Positions 35,498 to 43,742 of a stretch of 64,000 nt of DNA are shown here, in pieces. The stretch comes from Roseibium sp. HPY-6 (GTDB lineage: Bacteria > Pseudomonadota > Alphaproteobacteria > Rhizobiales > Stappiaceae). Under the pieces are notes generated by a model. That model did not search any database, was not told the DNA's origin, and saw only the letters and a program-made list of their open reading frames with translations. The position numbers and the translations under genes were made by a program. The stretch's first letter is position 1, and each line of letters opens with the position of its first letter. The stretch is from the NCBI RefSeq assembly GCF_040530035.1, contig NZ_JBEWCD010000001.1, positions 434,001 through 498,000 on the forward strand. The letters are read 5' to 3'.

Positions 35498-35758
35498 ATG
35501 GCCCTTGCAGTCGCAATCGCGATTGCTGCACTTATCGCAATGCTTCTCCCGATGAAATGGTCTTGCGTACTGTGTGCTTTTTTGGTGGTGGACTATTTCT
35601 ATGTCTTGGCGTCAATCCCCGAAGGTAGCCTGGAGACGGATCTGCAAAGAGCCGCGACGATTTCGCTGACGGTCTATTCTGCAATTGCCCTGCTCGTCCG
35701 GCTGTGCGTGTCTTGGACCGTGTTTGTCTACATGAACACGCCGCGATCATCGAACTAG
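35498..35758 (+). CDS. Small hydrophobic hypothetical protein
   Basis: 86 aa with two or three membrane segments (about residues 2-18, 22-40 and 52-76). GAGGAT lies eight bases before the ATG. No family was recognised. It follows the MFS gene on the same strand by 121 bases and overlaps the last four bases of the convergent FecCD permease gene. Confidence 0.6.
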   Translation: MALAVAIAIAALIAMLLPMKWSCVLCAFLVVDYFYVLASIPEGSLETDLQRAATISLTVYSAIALLVRLCVSWTVFVYMNTPRSSN

Positions 35759-36837
35759 CGGTTTTGCGCCCGTGATCTCAGCAGGAAGATGAAGAACACA
35801 CCGCCGATAAAACCGGTCAATATGCCGATCGGCATGTCTTCCGGCGCCATCACCGTTCGCGCCAGCGTATCGGCCCAGATCAGGAAAATCGCTCCCAGCA
35901 GCAGGCTGGCCGGCAAAACCCTGGTGTAACTGCCACCGACGATAAAGCGGGCAATATGAGGGATCATGAGGCCGACAAATCCAATCATGCCTGAAAAGGC
36001 GACCATCACGCCCGTAATCAGTGCGCAGACCACGAAAACGACCAATCTGAACCTGGCAACAGGAATTCCAAGCGTCGACGCCGTCTCGTCGCCGATTGTC
36101 ATGGCATTGAGGTCGGCGGCTTTCGCCAGAAGGTAAGGCACTGTCAAGCAAAGAACCCCGAGCGGGAACAACAGATGTGACCACTGCGCGAGCCCCAGGC
36201 CGCCGAGCATCCAGAATACAACGGTATGCGCGGCACGCGGATCCCCCACGAAAATCAGGAAATTCGCGAAGGACATTATTATGAAGGACACGGCAACACC
36301 GGCCAGTACAAGCCTGTCCGCGCTGGTCGCGGATGCAAAATGCGTAACGCCCAGGACAATGAGCGTTGCCAGCAACGCCCCGCTAAATGCCAGCAGTGGC
36401 ACGGTCAGCAGCCCCAGAAACAAACCCGTGTGCAAGAGGGCAAAAATCGCACCCGCCGCGCCGCCCGACGAGATGCCGAGAAGATGTGGATCCGCGAGTG
36501 GGTTGCGCGTCACCGATTGAAGAGCGGCACCAACGATCGCCAGACCGGCTCCGACGAAGCCGGCAAGCAATGTGCGCGGAAGGCGAATGTCCCAGACAAT
36601 CGCCTCCCTGCCCTTCGACCAGTCAACTTCCAAGAGCCCTGGAACAAGTTTGTTTGCAACGACGCCGAAGACCGTCCCGGCAGGGACTGAAACAGCTCCG
36701 AGGGCGACGGCCACAACCATGGAGACAAGAAGAACCACGCCGCCGGTTGCCAGTACCAAACTGAACTTCCAGTTCGATGTCTCTACTGCTCTCTTGTGAT
36801 CCGTTTCAACGGCTTTCTCGGCCGGTCGCTGCAACAA
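35755..36837 (-). CDS. FecCD-type ABC transporter permease (putative corrinoid/metal-complex importer)
   Basis: 360 aa with about ten membrane segments. FecCD/BtuC family marks are WDIRLPRTLLAGFVGAGLAI followed by GAALQSVTRNPLADPHLLG, and later GMIGFVGLMIPHIARF. The N-terminal 25 residues are polar. It is the last gene of the riboswitch-controlled operon (DUF1636, ATPase, binding protein, permease), starting three bases after the binding-protein stop. Given the cobalamin riboswitch it probably moves a corrinoid, cobalt complex or metallophore. Confidence 0.92.
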   Translation of the reverse strand: MLQRPAEKAVETDHKRAVETSNWKFSLVLATGGVVLLVSMVVAVALGAVSVPAGTVFGVVANKLVPGLLEVDWSKGREAIVWDIRLPRTLLAGFVGAGLAIVGAALQSVTRNPLADPHLLGISSGGAAGAIFALLHTGLFLGLLTVPLLAFSGALLATLIVLGVTHFASATSADRLVLAGVAVSFIIMSFANFLIFVGDPRAAHTVVFWMLGGLGLAQWSHLLFPLGVLCLTVPYLLAKAADLNAMTIGDETASTLGIPVARFRLVVFVVCALITGVMVAFSGMIGFVGLMIPHIARFIVGGSYTRVLPASLLLGAIFLIWADTLARTVMAPEDMPIGILTGFIGGVFFIFLLRSRAQNR

Positions 36838-36840
36838 GGC

Positions 36841-37776
36841 TTATTCTCCCCAGAAGGCTTCCGCGAGTTTCTTGACAGCCTTGATGTTGCGCGGACCAGG
36901 GGTCGCCTCGACATATTCGAGGGTCACGAACCGGTCGTTCTTGACCGCATCGATATTCGCGAGCGCCGGGTTCTGTTTCATGAAGTCACGCTTTTGCTCC
37001 GCGGTGACATTGCCGTAGTTCACGATCACGACGAACTCCGGATCCTTTTCAACGACGGTTTCCCAGTCGACTTTGGCCCAGCTCTTTTCAAAATCGTCCA
37101 GCACATTGACGCCGCCCGCGGCCTCGATCAGCGCCGTAGGCATTGCGAAGCGACCAGCCGTAAAGGGCCTGTCTTCACCGCTGTCGTAGACAAATACTCT
37201 CAGAGGCTTATCGCTAGTTTTTAAAGTAGACTTGTAATTTTCCAGATCAGCCTTGTAGCCGGCAACCAGGTCGAGAGCAGTGTCTTCGACCCCGAAGATT
37301 TTTCCAAGATTGGTCAGGTCATTGTACATGTCCGCCATCGAAACCTTGGGCTTGTCGCCGATATGGATGCACGACTCTGTCAGCTCGTAGACTTTGATGC
37401 CGAAGGGTTCAAGGGTTTCCGGTGTGACTTCACCACCCACCTTCATGCCATAGTTCCAACCGGCAAAATAGAAATCAGCGTCAGCTCCGATCAGAACTTC
37501 CTTGGTCGGATATTTTGCGGATAGCTCCGGAAGTTCCGCAACACCTTCACGCATTTCCTCATCAAGCGTTTTCCAGCCGGAGATACCCGTGTATCCGACC
37601 ATGTGGTCCCGCAGCCCGAGCACGAGCATCATTTCGGTGAGGTTGACGTCATTCGAAATCGCGGCCTTTGGGGGAGCGTCGAATGTCACTTCGCGGTCGC
37701 AGCTTTGAACGGTTGTTTCCGCCATAGCACCGGTGGATAGGAAAATGGTGGCCAGACTGAGTGCCAAGCGTTTCAT
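36841..37776 (-). CDS. FecB/BtuF-type periplasmic binding protein of the riboswitch operon
   Basis: 311 aa with a signal peptide (MKRLALSLATIFLSTGAMA). It is a class III binding protein (helical backbone): VTFDAPPKAAISNDVNLTEM, VLGLRDHMVGYTGISGW, and LIGADADFYFAGWNYGM. The closest pattern I recall is the family annotated as 'putative F420-0 ABC transporter' binding protein, a name that fits poorly in an alphaproteobacterium. Substrate is unknown; corrinoid or a metal chelate is more likely given the B12 control. Confidence 0.88.
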   Translation of the reverse strand: MKRLALSLATIFLSTGAMAETTVQSCDREVTFDAPPKAAISNDVNLTEMMLVLGLRDHMVGYTGISGWKTLDEEMREGVAELPELSAKYPTKEVLIGADADFYFAGWNYGMKVGGEVTPETLEPFGIKVYELTESCIHIGDKPKVSMADMYNDLTNLGKIFGVEDTALDLVAGYKADLENYKSTLKTSDKPLRVFVYDSGEDRPFTAGRFAMPTALIEAAGGVNVLDDFEKSWAKVDWETVVEKDPEFVVIVNYGNVTAEQKRDFMKQNPALANIDAVKNDRFVTLEYVEATPGPRNIKAVKKLAEAFWGE

Positions 37777-37791
37777 GGGAGTCTCCGAAGT

Positions 37792-38565
37792 TTACAGATG
37801 AAAGGTGAGATGCGGCTGGTCGCTCGAAGCGAATTGTTCAAGCCGCGCCTTAACGGAATAGGCCTTTTCGATATGATCCGGCGTCAGGACGTCCTCGGGA
37901 ACACCGAACGCAACAGCCCTTCCACGGTGCAACAGCAAGGCACGGTCGCAGACGCGCCCTGCAAGATTGAGGTCGTGCAGGCTTGTCACGATTGTGATGT
38001 TCAAGCTGCTGATAAGCGCAACAATCTCGAGCTGATGACGGATGTCTAGGTGGTTCGTCGGCTCGTCCAGGATCAGCAGCTCAGGCTCTTGAGCCAAAGC
38101 CCGGGCAACCATGACGCGCTGTCTTTCACCGCCCGACAAAGTGCCAAAGGAACGTGATGCCAACGGCAAAAGCCCCATCCTGTCCAGTGAGCTTTCCACG
38201 ACCTCCGCGTCTCTGTCCCCGTTTCCGGAAAAACCGGTGCCATGCGGACGTCGTCCAAGAGCGACGATTTCCCCGACGCTCAAAGCGAAGTCGGTTGGTT
38301 GCTCCTGCAGAACGGCAGCAACTTTTCTCGCCGCAGACCTTGCAGACATCTTCCAGATATCGACACCGTCCAGAAATACGGCGCCTGTGCTCGGTCGGTG
38401 AAAGCGATATAGCAGACGCAACAATGTGGATTTTCCTGCACCGTTCGCACCTGCAAGCCCCAGAACCTGGCCGGCAGCAAGGTCGAAGCTGACCGGATGC
38501 AGGATGGTCTCGCCCTGCCCGGCACGCCAGCCGGCGTCTCTGACGGAAAGAGCCGCGCCGCTCAC
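37792..38565 (-). CDS. FecE/BtuD-type ABC transporter ATPase
   Basis: 257 aa from the GTG at 38565, whose GTGA overlaps the DUF1636 stop; the longer frame to 38667 lies inside DUF1636 and is not needed. The Walker A is GANGAGKSTLLRLL, the Q-loop LQEQPTDF, the signature LSGGERQRVMVARALAQEP, the Walker B LLILDEP and the switch His is in SLHDLNLAG. It powers the FecCD permease. Translation is coupled to DUF1636 and the gene ends 15 bases before the binding-protein start. Confidence 0.93.
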   Translation of the reverse strand: MSGAALSVRDAGWRAGQGETILHPVSFDLAAGQVLGLAGANGAGKSTLLRLLYRFHRPSTGAVFLDGVDIWKMSARSAARKVAAVLQEQPTDFALSVGEIVALGRRPHGTGFSGNGDRDAEVVESSLDRMGLLPLASRSFGTLSGGERQRVMVARALAQEPELLILDEPTNHLDIRHQLEIVALISSLNITIVTSLHDLNLAGRVCDRALLLHRGRAVAFGVPEDVLTPDHIEKAYSVKARLEQFASSDQPHLTFHL

Positions 38566-38966
38566 GAAACGCCTGCCTTGTTGAGTTCGGTAACAATCAT
38601 CGCTGCTGGAATACGGGCAAGTGCCGTGTGCGCAAGCTTGCCGGGCCTTTCCCCGGAATTGCACCACCCGTCTTCAAGATCCCGGTATTGCTGAGCGAAG
38701 GCAACGAGGTCGTCAATGTCCGTATCCGGATCTATGTCACCGAACAGGTAGGTTGCCTTTTCGCTGGCACGATAAGCCACCGTGCAGGGACGCGAACATC
38801 CGGCCATACAGGCTATTCCGGATACCTCGAACTCGGGACCCGTCAACGGCAGTGCCTTTTGCAAAGCGTCCCGCAGGTTGCTGATCAGTTCAAATCCCGG
38901 CCGGCAATCCGTACCCTTGTGACGACAGGAGGTGCAAACGAAGATCTTGTGGGTCTCACCACTCAT
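38562..38966 (-). CDS. DUF1636 family cysteine-rich protein
   Basis: 134 aa. Cysteines are grouped at the N-terminus (FVCTSCRHKGTDCRPG) and in the middle (GIACMAGCSRPCTVAY), typical of DUF1636, a thioredoxin-like-ferredoxin-resembling family found with cobalamin or cobalt genes in alphaproteobacteria. It probably binds a metal or cluster. The gene sits first among the recognised genes of the riboswitch operon. It overlaps an upstream 88-aa frame (ATGA) and the downstream ATPase gene (GTGA). Confidence 0.87.
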   Translation of the reverse strand: MSGETHKIFVCTSCRHKGTDCRPGFELISNLRDALQKALPLTGPEFEVSGIACMAGCSRPCTVAYRASEKATYLFGDIDPDTDIDDLVAFAQQYRDLEDGWCNSGERPGKLAHTALARIPAAMIVTELNKAGVS

Positions 38967-39229
38967 TTGCTGTCCCCCGAGGTCTTGAGATGTCCTTGCG
39001 AAGTCGCTGAGGATGCTCTTCCTGCTCCGCCTGCAAACGCCTCCGACGCAGCCTCACATGGGGAACATAATTCCAACATATGTAATGTTATTACATTACA
39101 ATCATTTTGCAATGCAATAGGCAACCTCGATCCATTCGGACACATCGCTCTGGCGGCGCGTCCACTCAGGCTTGTCCTGGCAAGAGAAGTTGGATGGAAT
39201 TCAGAAGGTTCGTTCTGTGTCCGGTTCAT
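38963..39229 (-). CDS. Uncertain 88-aa open frame coupled to DUF1636
   Basis: The ATG at 39229 has a good Shine-Dalgarno (GCGGAGGGCGAC), and the stop overlaps the DUF1636 start as ATGA; both favour a real gene. Against it, the Zur-like palindrome lies inside the frame, the composition is unremarkable (MNRTQNEPSEFHPTSLARTS...) and no family is recognised. Four cysteines occur in the second half. It may be a leader frame or simply untranslated leader between riboswitch and DUF1636. Confidence 0.33.
   Translation of the reverse strand: MNRTQNEPSEFHPTSLARTSLSGRAARAMCPNGSRLPIALQNDCNVITLHMLELCSPCEAASEAFAGGAGRASSATSQGHLKTSGDSK
39081..39100. promoter_or_regulatory. Zur-like palindrome between riboswitch and DUF1636
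   Basis: TGTAATGTTATTACATTACA: perfect 8-base arms TGTAATGT/ACATTACA around TATT. It fits the GTnATGTnATnACATnAC pattern I recall for alphaproteobacterial Zur sites. It is about 115 bases upstream of the DUF1636 start. The binding protein is inferred, not shown. Confidence 0.55.
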
Positions 39230-39302
39230 GTCGCCCTCCGCGAATGCACGGGGCTTTGAAGAACCGAATGTCAAACTTTGTCAGCTGTCGCTGTATCGCC
39301 AT
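39201..39302 (-). CDS. Possible 33-aa leader peptide downstream of the riboswitch
   Basis: The ATG at 39302 is preceded by CCGGAGGAGCGGGTGAC, the strongest Shine-Dalgarno in the leader, about 50 bases after the riboswitch. The frame encodes 33 residues (MAIQRQLTKFDIRFFKAPC...) and stops within the 88-aa frame. No similarity is known. It may be the sequence whose ribosome access the riboswitch controls. Confidence 0.3.
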   Translation of the reverse strand: MAIQRQLTKFDIRFFKAPCIRGGRHEPDTERTF

Positions 39303-39353
39303 GTCACCCGCTCCTCCGGAACACCCCGTCCGGGTTGAAGTTGAAGATGAAAT

Positions 39354-39535
39354 GGCAGGTCTCCTGACTTGCGGGTCAAAGCTGGCCTGATCCTTCCCGG
39401 GAGATCCCAGTGGTGTTTTCAGGTTCGCTCGCCGCTCACAGTTGCGGGGGCAGTCACGGATTTGGTGCCTTCTGGCTACGCCGCACCGTGTTCCCTTTTA
39501 ATCCCGATCCGGCTTCGAATACGGGAACCATGTAA
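39354..39535 (-). ncRNA. Cobalamin riboswitch
   Basis: Read on the minus strand, conserved cobalamin aptamer elements occur in order: GGGAACACGGTGCGG, then GCCCCCGCAACTGTGAGCGG (39432-39451), CCACTGGGA, GGGAAGG, and the B12 box AGTCAGGAGACCTGCC (39354-39369). It lies about 390 bases upstream of DUF1636 and the FecCD-type importer. Such elements turn expression off when adenosylcobalamin is plentiful. The boundaries are approximate. No obvious intrinsic terminator follows, so control may be translational. Confidence 0.92.
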
Positions 39536-39763
39536 TCTGTGTGACGAAATTCGCCGGATCTGTCAACGAGGAAACTCGCATGCGGCAACCAGCCCGTCTC
39601 ACGCGTTCTTAAGCAGGAGACCAATCAAATTTATCTAAAATTTATGCATCCAAAGAAAAAGCAAATGGTCATTGATGCCAAGCAAAAGGCAAATATGATT
39701 GTTTGAAAAAGCTCGCAAATAAAGACGAGCCTGACCAAAGAAAAATAACAGTGAGGCATCAGG

Positions 39764-40717
39764 TTGATCTTTCGATTGGTACTACTTGCGATACTCATCG
39801 CGATACCGGGAGCTGCACGAACTGAGGAAGCTGCCAAGGCCATTGTGATGATTACATGGCGCGGCCTGACACCGGCCGAATACAGTTTCGCCGAAAAGCT
39901 GGACGAACTCGGCATTAACGCGAAAATTGAATACTTCGATGCCGAGCGCGATCAGACAAAACTGGCGGGGTTCTTGCGCGAAAGGCGGGAAGACCTGCAA
40001 TCGAAGGATCTGATCTACACCTTCGGCACCACGGCCACCCTGACCGTTCAGAACTTCGAGCTGGAGACGGTGCCTCGCGTCTTTAACATTGTCACCGACC
40101 CTGTGGGCGTTGGCCTGGTGCCTTCGCTTGATGCACCGCCTCCTGGTCTGACCGGTGCGAAAATGTCCCTGTCGCCGGAAGTTATTCTCGACTTGCTGGG
40201 AAACATCCACGACCTCAATACGCTGGCGATCCTGTTTGACCCGCGGGAGAGCAATGCAGTCGCGGAAGCTGACCGCCTCATGCTCGCGGCAGAAAAGCGC
40301 GGGATTGTGCCAAAGCTTTTGAGGTTCGCCCCCGATGCGGATGAAAAGGATCTCCAGATAGCCTCTTTCCAACCCGAATTGGCGTCTTCAGACGCGGTTT
40401 ACGTGACCTCTTCATCGTCCTACGTCGCCCATCACAGCGTATTGAGGGAGATCATCCCGGAAGATCTTGTCAGTGTCTCGTCCTCCACGGCCTACAGCGA
40501 GGAAGACGTCACGCTGGTTTTCGGAACAGAGTATCGTGAGCGCGGAGAAGCTGCAGCCACGCTGGCGGCCAAGATCCTGTTGGAAAAAGTTCCCGCGCAT
40601 TCCCTGCCGATCAACGAGATTGCTGCATCCGACGCGACACTTTTCGTCAACAGGAACAGCAAGGCGGCGGCGGCCCTCCAACTGGAAAATGCGACAAATC
40701 CCGTGGTCTACAGGTAG
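39764..40717 (+). CDS. ABC_sub_bind family (PF04392-type) substrate-binding protein
   Basis: 317 aa starting at TTG with GTGAGG upstream. A signal peptide (LVLLAILIAIPGAA) is followed by a two-lobed binding protein: LIYTFGTTATLTVQNF, PRVFNIVTDPVGVGL, and VYVTSSSSYVAHHSVL. This is the family of orphan periplasmic proteins sometimes linked to aromatic or unknown ligands. No permease or ATPase is adjacent. It is divergent from the riboswitch operon; the 228 bases in between are AT-rich upstream of this gene. Confidence 0.82.
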   Translation: MIFRLVLLAILIAIPGAARTEEAAKAIVMITWRGLTPAEYSFAEKLDELGINAKIEYFDAERDQTKLAGFLRERREDLQSKDLIYTFGTTATLTVQNFELETVPRVFNIVTDPVGVGLVPSLDAPPPGLTGAKMSLSPEVILDLLGNIHDLNTLAILFDPRESNAVAEADRLMLAAEKRGIVPKLLRFAPDADEKDLQIASFQPELASSDAVYVTSSSSYVAHHSVLREIIPEDLVSVSSSTAYSEEDVTLVFGTEYRERGEAAATLAAKILLEKVPAHSLPINEIAASDATLFVNRNSKAAAALQLENATNPVVYR

Positions 40718-40858
40718 AGACAGGGCCCAGTTGGTCTATGACAAGGGTCAAGACCGGTAAAGAGCGCACCCGTTGCATCAAGCCGCCCAGCCTGATCGAT
40801 GTGTTGGTGCGGCGCCAATCGTATGGCCGGCCTCGATGCGCCGTAACGAGACTGGTGA

Positions 40859-42508
40859 TCAAGCCCGGAGCCGCTCTCCCGCCAACGGTGTCTCAAATAC
40901 GGATGACAGGACCTCGACCTGGCTCTTCCCCAATCTCCCATAAGCCTCCCCGGCCTCTCCGAAAAGCCAGATCAGCCGTTCGCAAAGGTTCATCGCATTC
41001 AGCACGTTGATCTTCTGCTGGCCCGACAGAAGCTGTTCGTTCTGCAGATAAGCAACTTTGATCGCATTGATGCCGTTCCCTTTTTTGGACGTCAGTCTGG
41101 CCAGCACGTCAAGGGCATCGCTGTTTCTGTCACGAGCAACTGAAATCAGCACATTCAGAATGGCATCAAGTCCCTCAACGGCTGAGTCCGCAAACCACAG
41201 GTCCGGGCTCTTTTTACGCAGACAATAGACTTCCGCACCAAAGTCGTGCAGGGCGCTGCGCATCTCTTGCGTGAGATACAAAATGCGTACCAGCAAATCG
41301 ACATGCTTGTGTTCGTCCGGTGACAGCGAACGATTTGACGCCAGGTCCTGGAGGGCCTCGGCTATGATCTTGTGCAGGGCTCCGGCTGCCTCCAGATTCG
41401 CATGAAGCTTTTTGGCTCCGCGATCACACCGCATGCTGTCAAATGCTTCGGAACTCAGCTGCAGAAGCCGAACAGTTTCCAGTTCAATAAGTCTTTGGAC
41501 AATCGGCGGAGGCTCCTGACACGGCAATGCGAGGTGCTTCGGCTTGGCACCATGCTCTGCGCGTGTCTCTGGACTGAGCTTTTGAAGCAGCTCCGCAGTT
41601 GGACCACACAGCAACAGGAGAAACGGTGCAGGCAACACGTTGAACAAGACATAAGCAAGCGCAACCTGCGTGCCCGGATCATTGCTCAGATGCGACAACA
41701 AATGGACCACAAGCGGAAATCCGGTTACGGCCTCGATATACATCAGCGGCAAGAGGATCGAAGCCGAAATCGCGTTGAAACCCAGTTTGTAAAGCGCGAC
41801 CTGCCTCTGCACGCCAGTCAGATTGGCCGAAAGCAGCACCATGAGCACCGAACTGCCGATATTGGTCCCAAAAACAAACATGATGCCGTCTTGCAGCTGA
41901 AAAAGTCCGGACTGCAGGAACACAATCATGACCGCTGAAACGGCAATCGATGACTGGGCGAAAACGGTCAGGACCATCCCGGCAAGAAAGGCCAGCACAG
42001 GCGCTCCTGCCGTCGCTTCGACGAACTGTATGAACCAGGCTTGCGTTTCAAGCTGCGATGCCGCATCGCGCATGATCTGAAAACCCAGAAACAGGAGACC
42101 GACGCCAATTGCAGCGCCTGATACCTGTTCCTTGTGCCGCGAGCCAAAGGCGTAGAAAATTCCGGAGACGCCGATGAGCAGCAATACGGCCACCCGAATG
42201 TCCAGGGTGAGGAAGAGCACAATAAGCCCGGCGCCCAGATTGAGGCCGAGAATCACCGGCTGAACCTGCCGGAGTGTCATCATGCCCGCGCGCACCAGCC
42301 CGACGAGGAGAAACACGGCTGCAGTGCCGCTTTGGGTCAGTACGATCATGACCATACCAACCGACAGCCCCGCAGGTGCCGTGGACGTCAGTCTTGCAAT
42401 TCGGCGTTTCAGTTTCTGATCGGCAAGCCGTTTGAGATTGACGCAAAGAAAATGCATCGCGAAGAAAAACAGACCCAGCCCCGCAAACATGGTTGCGGCG
42501 ATCTCCAC
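40859..42508 (-). CDS. Na/Pi-cotransporter family protein (NptA/PhoU-domain type)
   Basis: 549 aa. The first 310 residues carry about eight membrane segments with two inverted repeats, MVMIVLTQSGTAAVFLLVGL and MVLTVFAQSSIAVSAVMIVF, each containing the QS motif of Na/Pi cotransporters. GTNIGSSVLMVLLSANL lies between. The C-terminal 220 residues form a helical PhoU-like cytoplasmic domain. It may import or export phosphate or another anion with sodium. It is followed upstream on the same strand by a STAS protein gene 11 bases away, so both are probably one transcript. Confidence 0.87.
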   Translation of the reverse strand: MEIAATMFAGLGLFFFAMHFLCVNLKRLADQKLKRRIARLTSTAPAGLSVGMVMIVLTQSGTAAVFLLVGLVRAGMMTLRQVQPVILGLNLGAGLIVLFLTLDIRVAVLLLIGVSGIFYAFGSRHKEQVSGAAIGVGLLFLGFQIMRDAASQLETQAWFIQFVEATAGAPVLAFLAGMVLTVFAQSSIAVSAVMIVFLQSGLFQLQDGIMFVFGTNIGSSVLMVLLSANLTGVQRQVALYKLGFNAISASILLPLMYIEAVTGFPLVVHLLSHLSNDPGTQVALAYVLFNVLPAPFLLLLCGPTAELLQKLSPETRAEHGAKPKHLALPCQEPPPIVQRLIELETVRLLQLSSEAFDSMRCDRGAKKLHANLEAAGALHKIIAEALQDLASNRSLSPDEHKHVDLLVRILYLTQEMRSALHDFGAEVYCLRKKSPDLWFADSAVEGLDAILNVLISVARDRNSDALDVLARLTSKKGNGINAIKVAYLQNEQLLSGQQKINVLNAMNLCERLIWLFGEAGEAYGRLGKSQVEVLSSVFETPLAGERLRA

Positions 42509-42519
42509 ATGGTTCGAAA

Positions 42520-42855
42520 TCAGTGGACCTCTCCCCGCGCGCTCAGCTCATCGGCATGGACATTGAGGACCGATCCGAAACCGGAAACCTCAAACACTTC
42601 GCGCACACGTCCGGAGACACCGAAAATGCCCATGTGACTGGCCTGACCACGCAGGTATGTGGCCGTCGCCAGAAGAACGCCAAGCCCGGCGCCTGCCAGA
42701 TAGGTGACCTTTCCCATGTCTATGAGCAGCTTCGGCGGAGCGGTTTCGATCAACTCGCGTAAGGAGCTTTCGAACTCGGCAAGTGTTGCCAGATCTATGC
42801 GCCCCGACGGGCGAACGATACAAAGAGCATTTTCTCGATAAATTTCTATTTTCAC
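42520..42855 (-). CDS. STAS domain protein (anti-sigma factor antagonist-like) lacking the phospho-serine
   Basis: 111 aa starting at GTG with CCGGAGAAATATTGCC upstream. The STAS fold is clear: CIVRPSGRIDLATLAEFESS, then LLIDMGKVTYLAGAGLGVLL. In SpoIIAA-type antagonists the serine just before GLGV is phosphorylated; here Ala56 occupies that place, so classical phospho-switching by an anti-sigma kinase looks unlikely. It is the first gene of the pair with the Na/Pi-cotransporter-like protein and may bind or regulate that carrier, as STAS domains do in anion transporters (inference). Confidence 0.85.
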   Translation of the reverse strand: MKIEIYRENALCIVRPSGRIDLATLAEFESSLRELIETAPPKLLIDMGKVTYLAGAGLGVLLATATYLRGQASHMGIFGVSGRVREVFEVSGFGSVLNVHADELSARGEVH

Positions 42856-43392
42856 GGCAATATTTCTCCGGATTATTCTTGTAATTAACCAGGAGGGTCA
42901 TTCAGTATTTTTTGGATTGCGCTCAACGAAGCCCTTCAAATTGCCTTCGCGTGCGAACCGGTTTCTGTAATTAAAGTCTTAGTCCAACAAAAATCATCAA
43001 ATCGAGTGCGCGCCGAAAAATTTAGGCGTGCAACCTCTCCTAAGGTAAGATCTGTTCCATCGATTGTCACCCCCTCAATTTTATCAGGTGCTTGAGTGCC
43101 TTGAAAAAGGCGTCCTGAGACAAGCTAGCGTAGTTCTCCAGGGAGAGAGGCCTGTCATCGGAATTTCGTTTCGTGTCCCGTTCGTTTCGGGGCAGCGAAG
43201 TGACCTGTTTTATGAATTGGATGCTTGACACCGAGGGATTACATTTTGCTTGTGAACCGTTAAGCAATGAGGAGTCTTAGGAAACGCGCTTCTTTTCCGC
43301 GAACGTTCAGCTGAATCTTAAAGATCCTGACTATCAAGGACGAAGCGCGCTTAGTTTAAACCTTGTGTCGCGACGTATTCTTGCCCCGATAG
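42856..43392. other. Left flank of the AT-rich island: no recognised gene
   Basis: 537 bases upstream of the STAS gene. Minus-strand frames here, including one of 66 codons at 43067-43267, lack ribosome-binding sites. CGCGCTTC near 43285 and GAAGCGCG near 43344 form an 8-base inverted pair about 50 bases apart. Nothing else is visible; decayed genes are possible. Confidence 0.4.
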
Positions 43393-43548
43393 TTACAGCA
43401 CCATGACAGCGCTCATCACGACATCCTCCAGGGCATTTTTGTATGTCTCAGTATCGTCAGGCATCAGTTTTTGACCGCTAGAGATTGTGTGACACATGTC
43501 GAACACAAAAGAACTTGTGTTACATTTTTCGGTGACTTTGATCCACAA
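43393..43548 (-). CDS. Possible 51-aa protein or 3' gene remnant
   Basis: A minus-strand frame from TTG at 43548 (or ATG at 43497) to TAA. The last 34 residues read MCHTISSGQKLMPDDTETYK then NALEDVVMSAVMVL, which has a normal protein-like composition. AAAGGG lies upstream but at a long distance. It sits just downstream of another small gene on the same strand. It could equally be the tail of a decayed gene. Confidence 0.3.
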   Translation of the reverse strand: MWIKVTEKCNTSSFVFDMCHTISSGQKLMPDDTETYKNALEDVVMSAVMVL

Positions 43549-43571
43549 AATGGCGCTTCAGCACCCTTTGA

Positions 43572-43742
43572 TTAGAAAGATCTTAGTTTTGCTATCACAT
43601 ATATTACCGTTATAAAAAAAATCGTCATACCTAATACAATTCCTATTGTTTCAGGCAAATAAAGTACTACCAATCCTCCAAGAACTAAACCCACCAGAAA
43701 AAGAAAGAATAATTCTATTAATTTAAATATTTTTTCGTCCAT
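43572..43742 (-). CDS. Small two-helix membrane protein
   Basis: 56 aa from the ATG at 43742, with GAGGAGCCGAAATCAAT upstream; the longer frame to 43793 is inside the preceding gene. MDEKIFKLIELFFLFLVGLV and a second hydrophobic stretch (TIGIVLGMTIFFITVIYVI) are membrane helices joined by LPE. No family recognised. It overlaps the preceding small membrane gene by 20 bases, and AT-rich codon use sets it apart from the flanking chromosome. Confidence 0.6.
   Translation of the reverse strand: MDEKIFKLIELFFLFLVGLVLGGLVVLYLPETIGIVLGMTIFFITVIYVIAKLRSF

Noticed and set aside
43067..43267. 66-codon minus-strand frame
   Set aside because: TTG start without a ribosome-binding site; no protein-like conservation or hydrophobic pattern. 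Left as intergenic.
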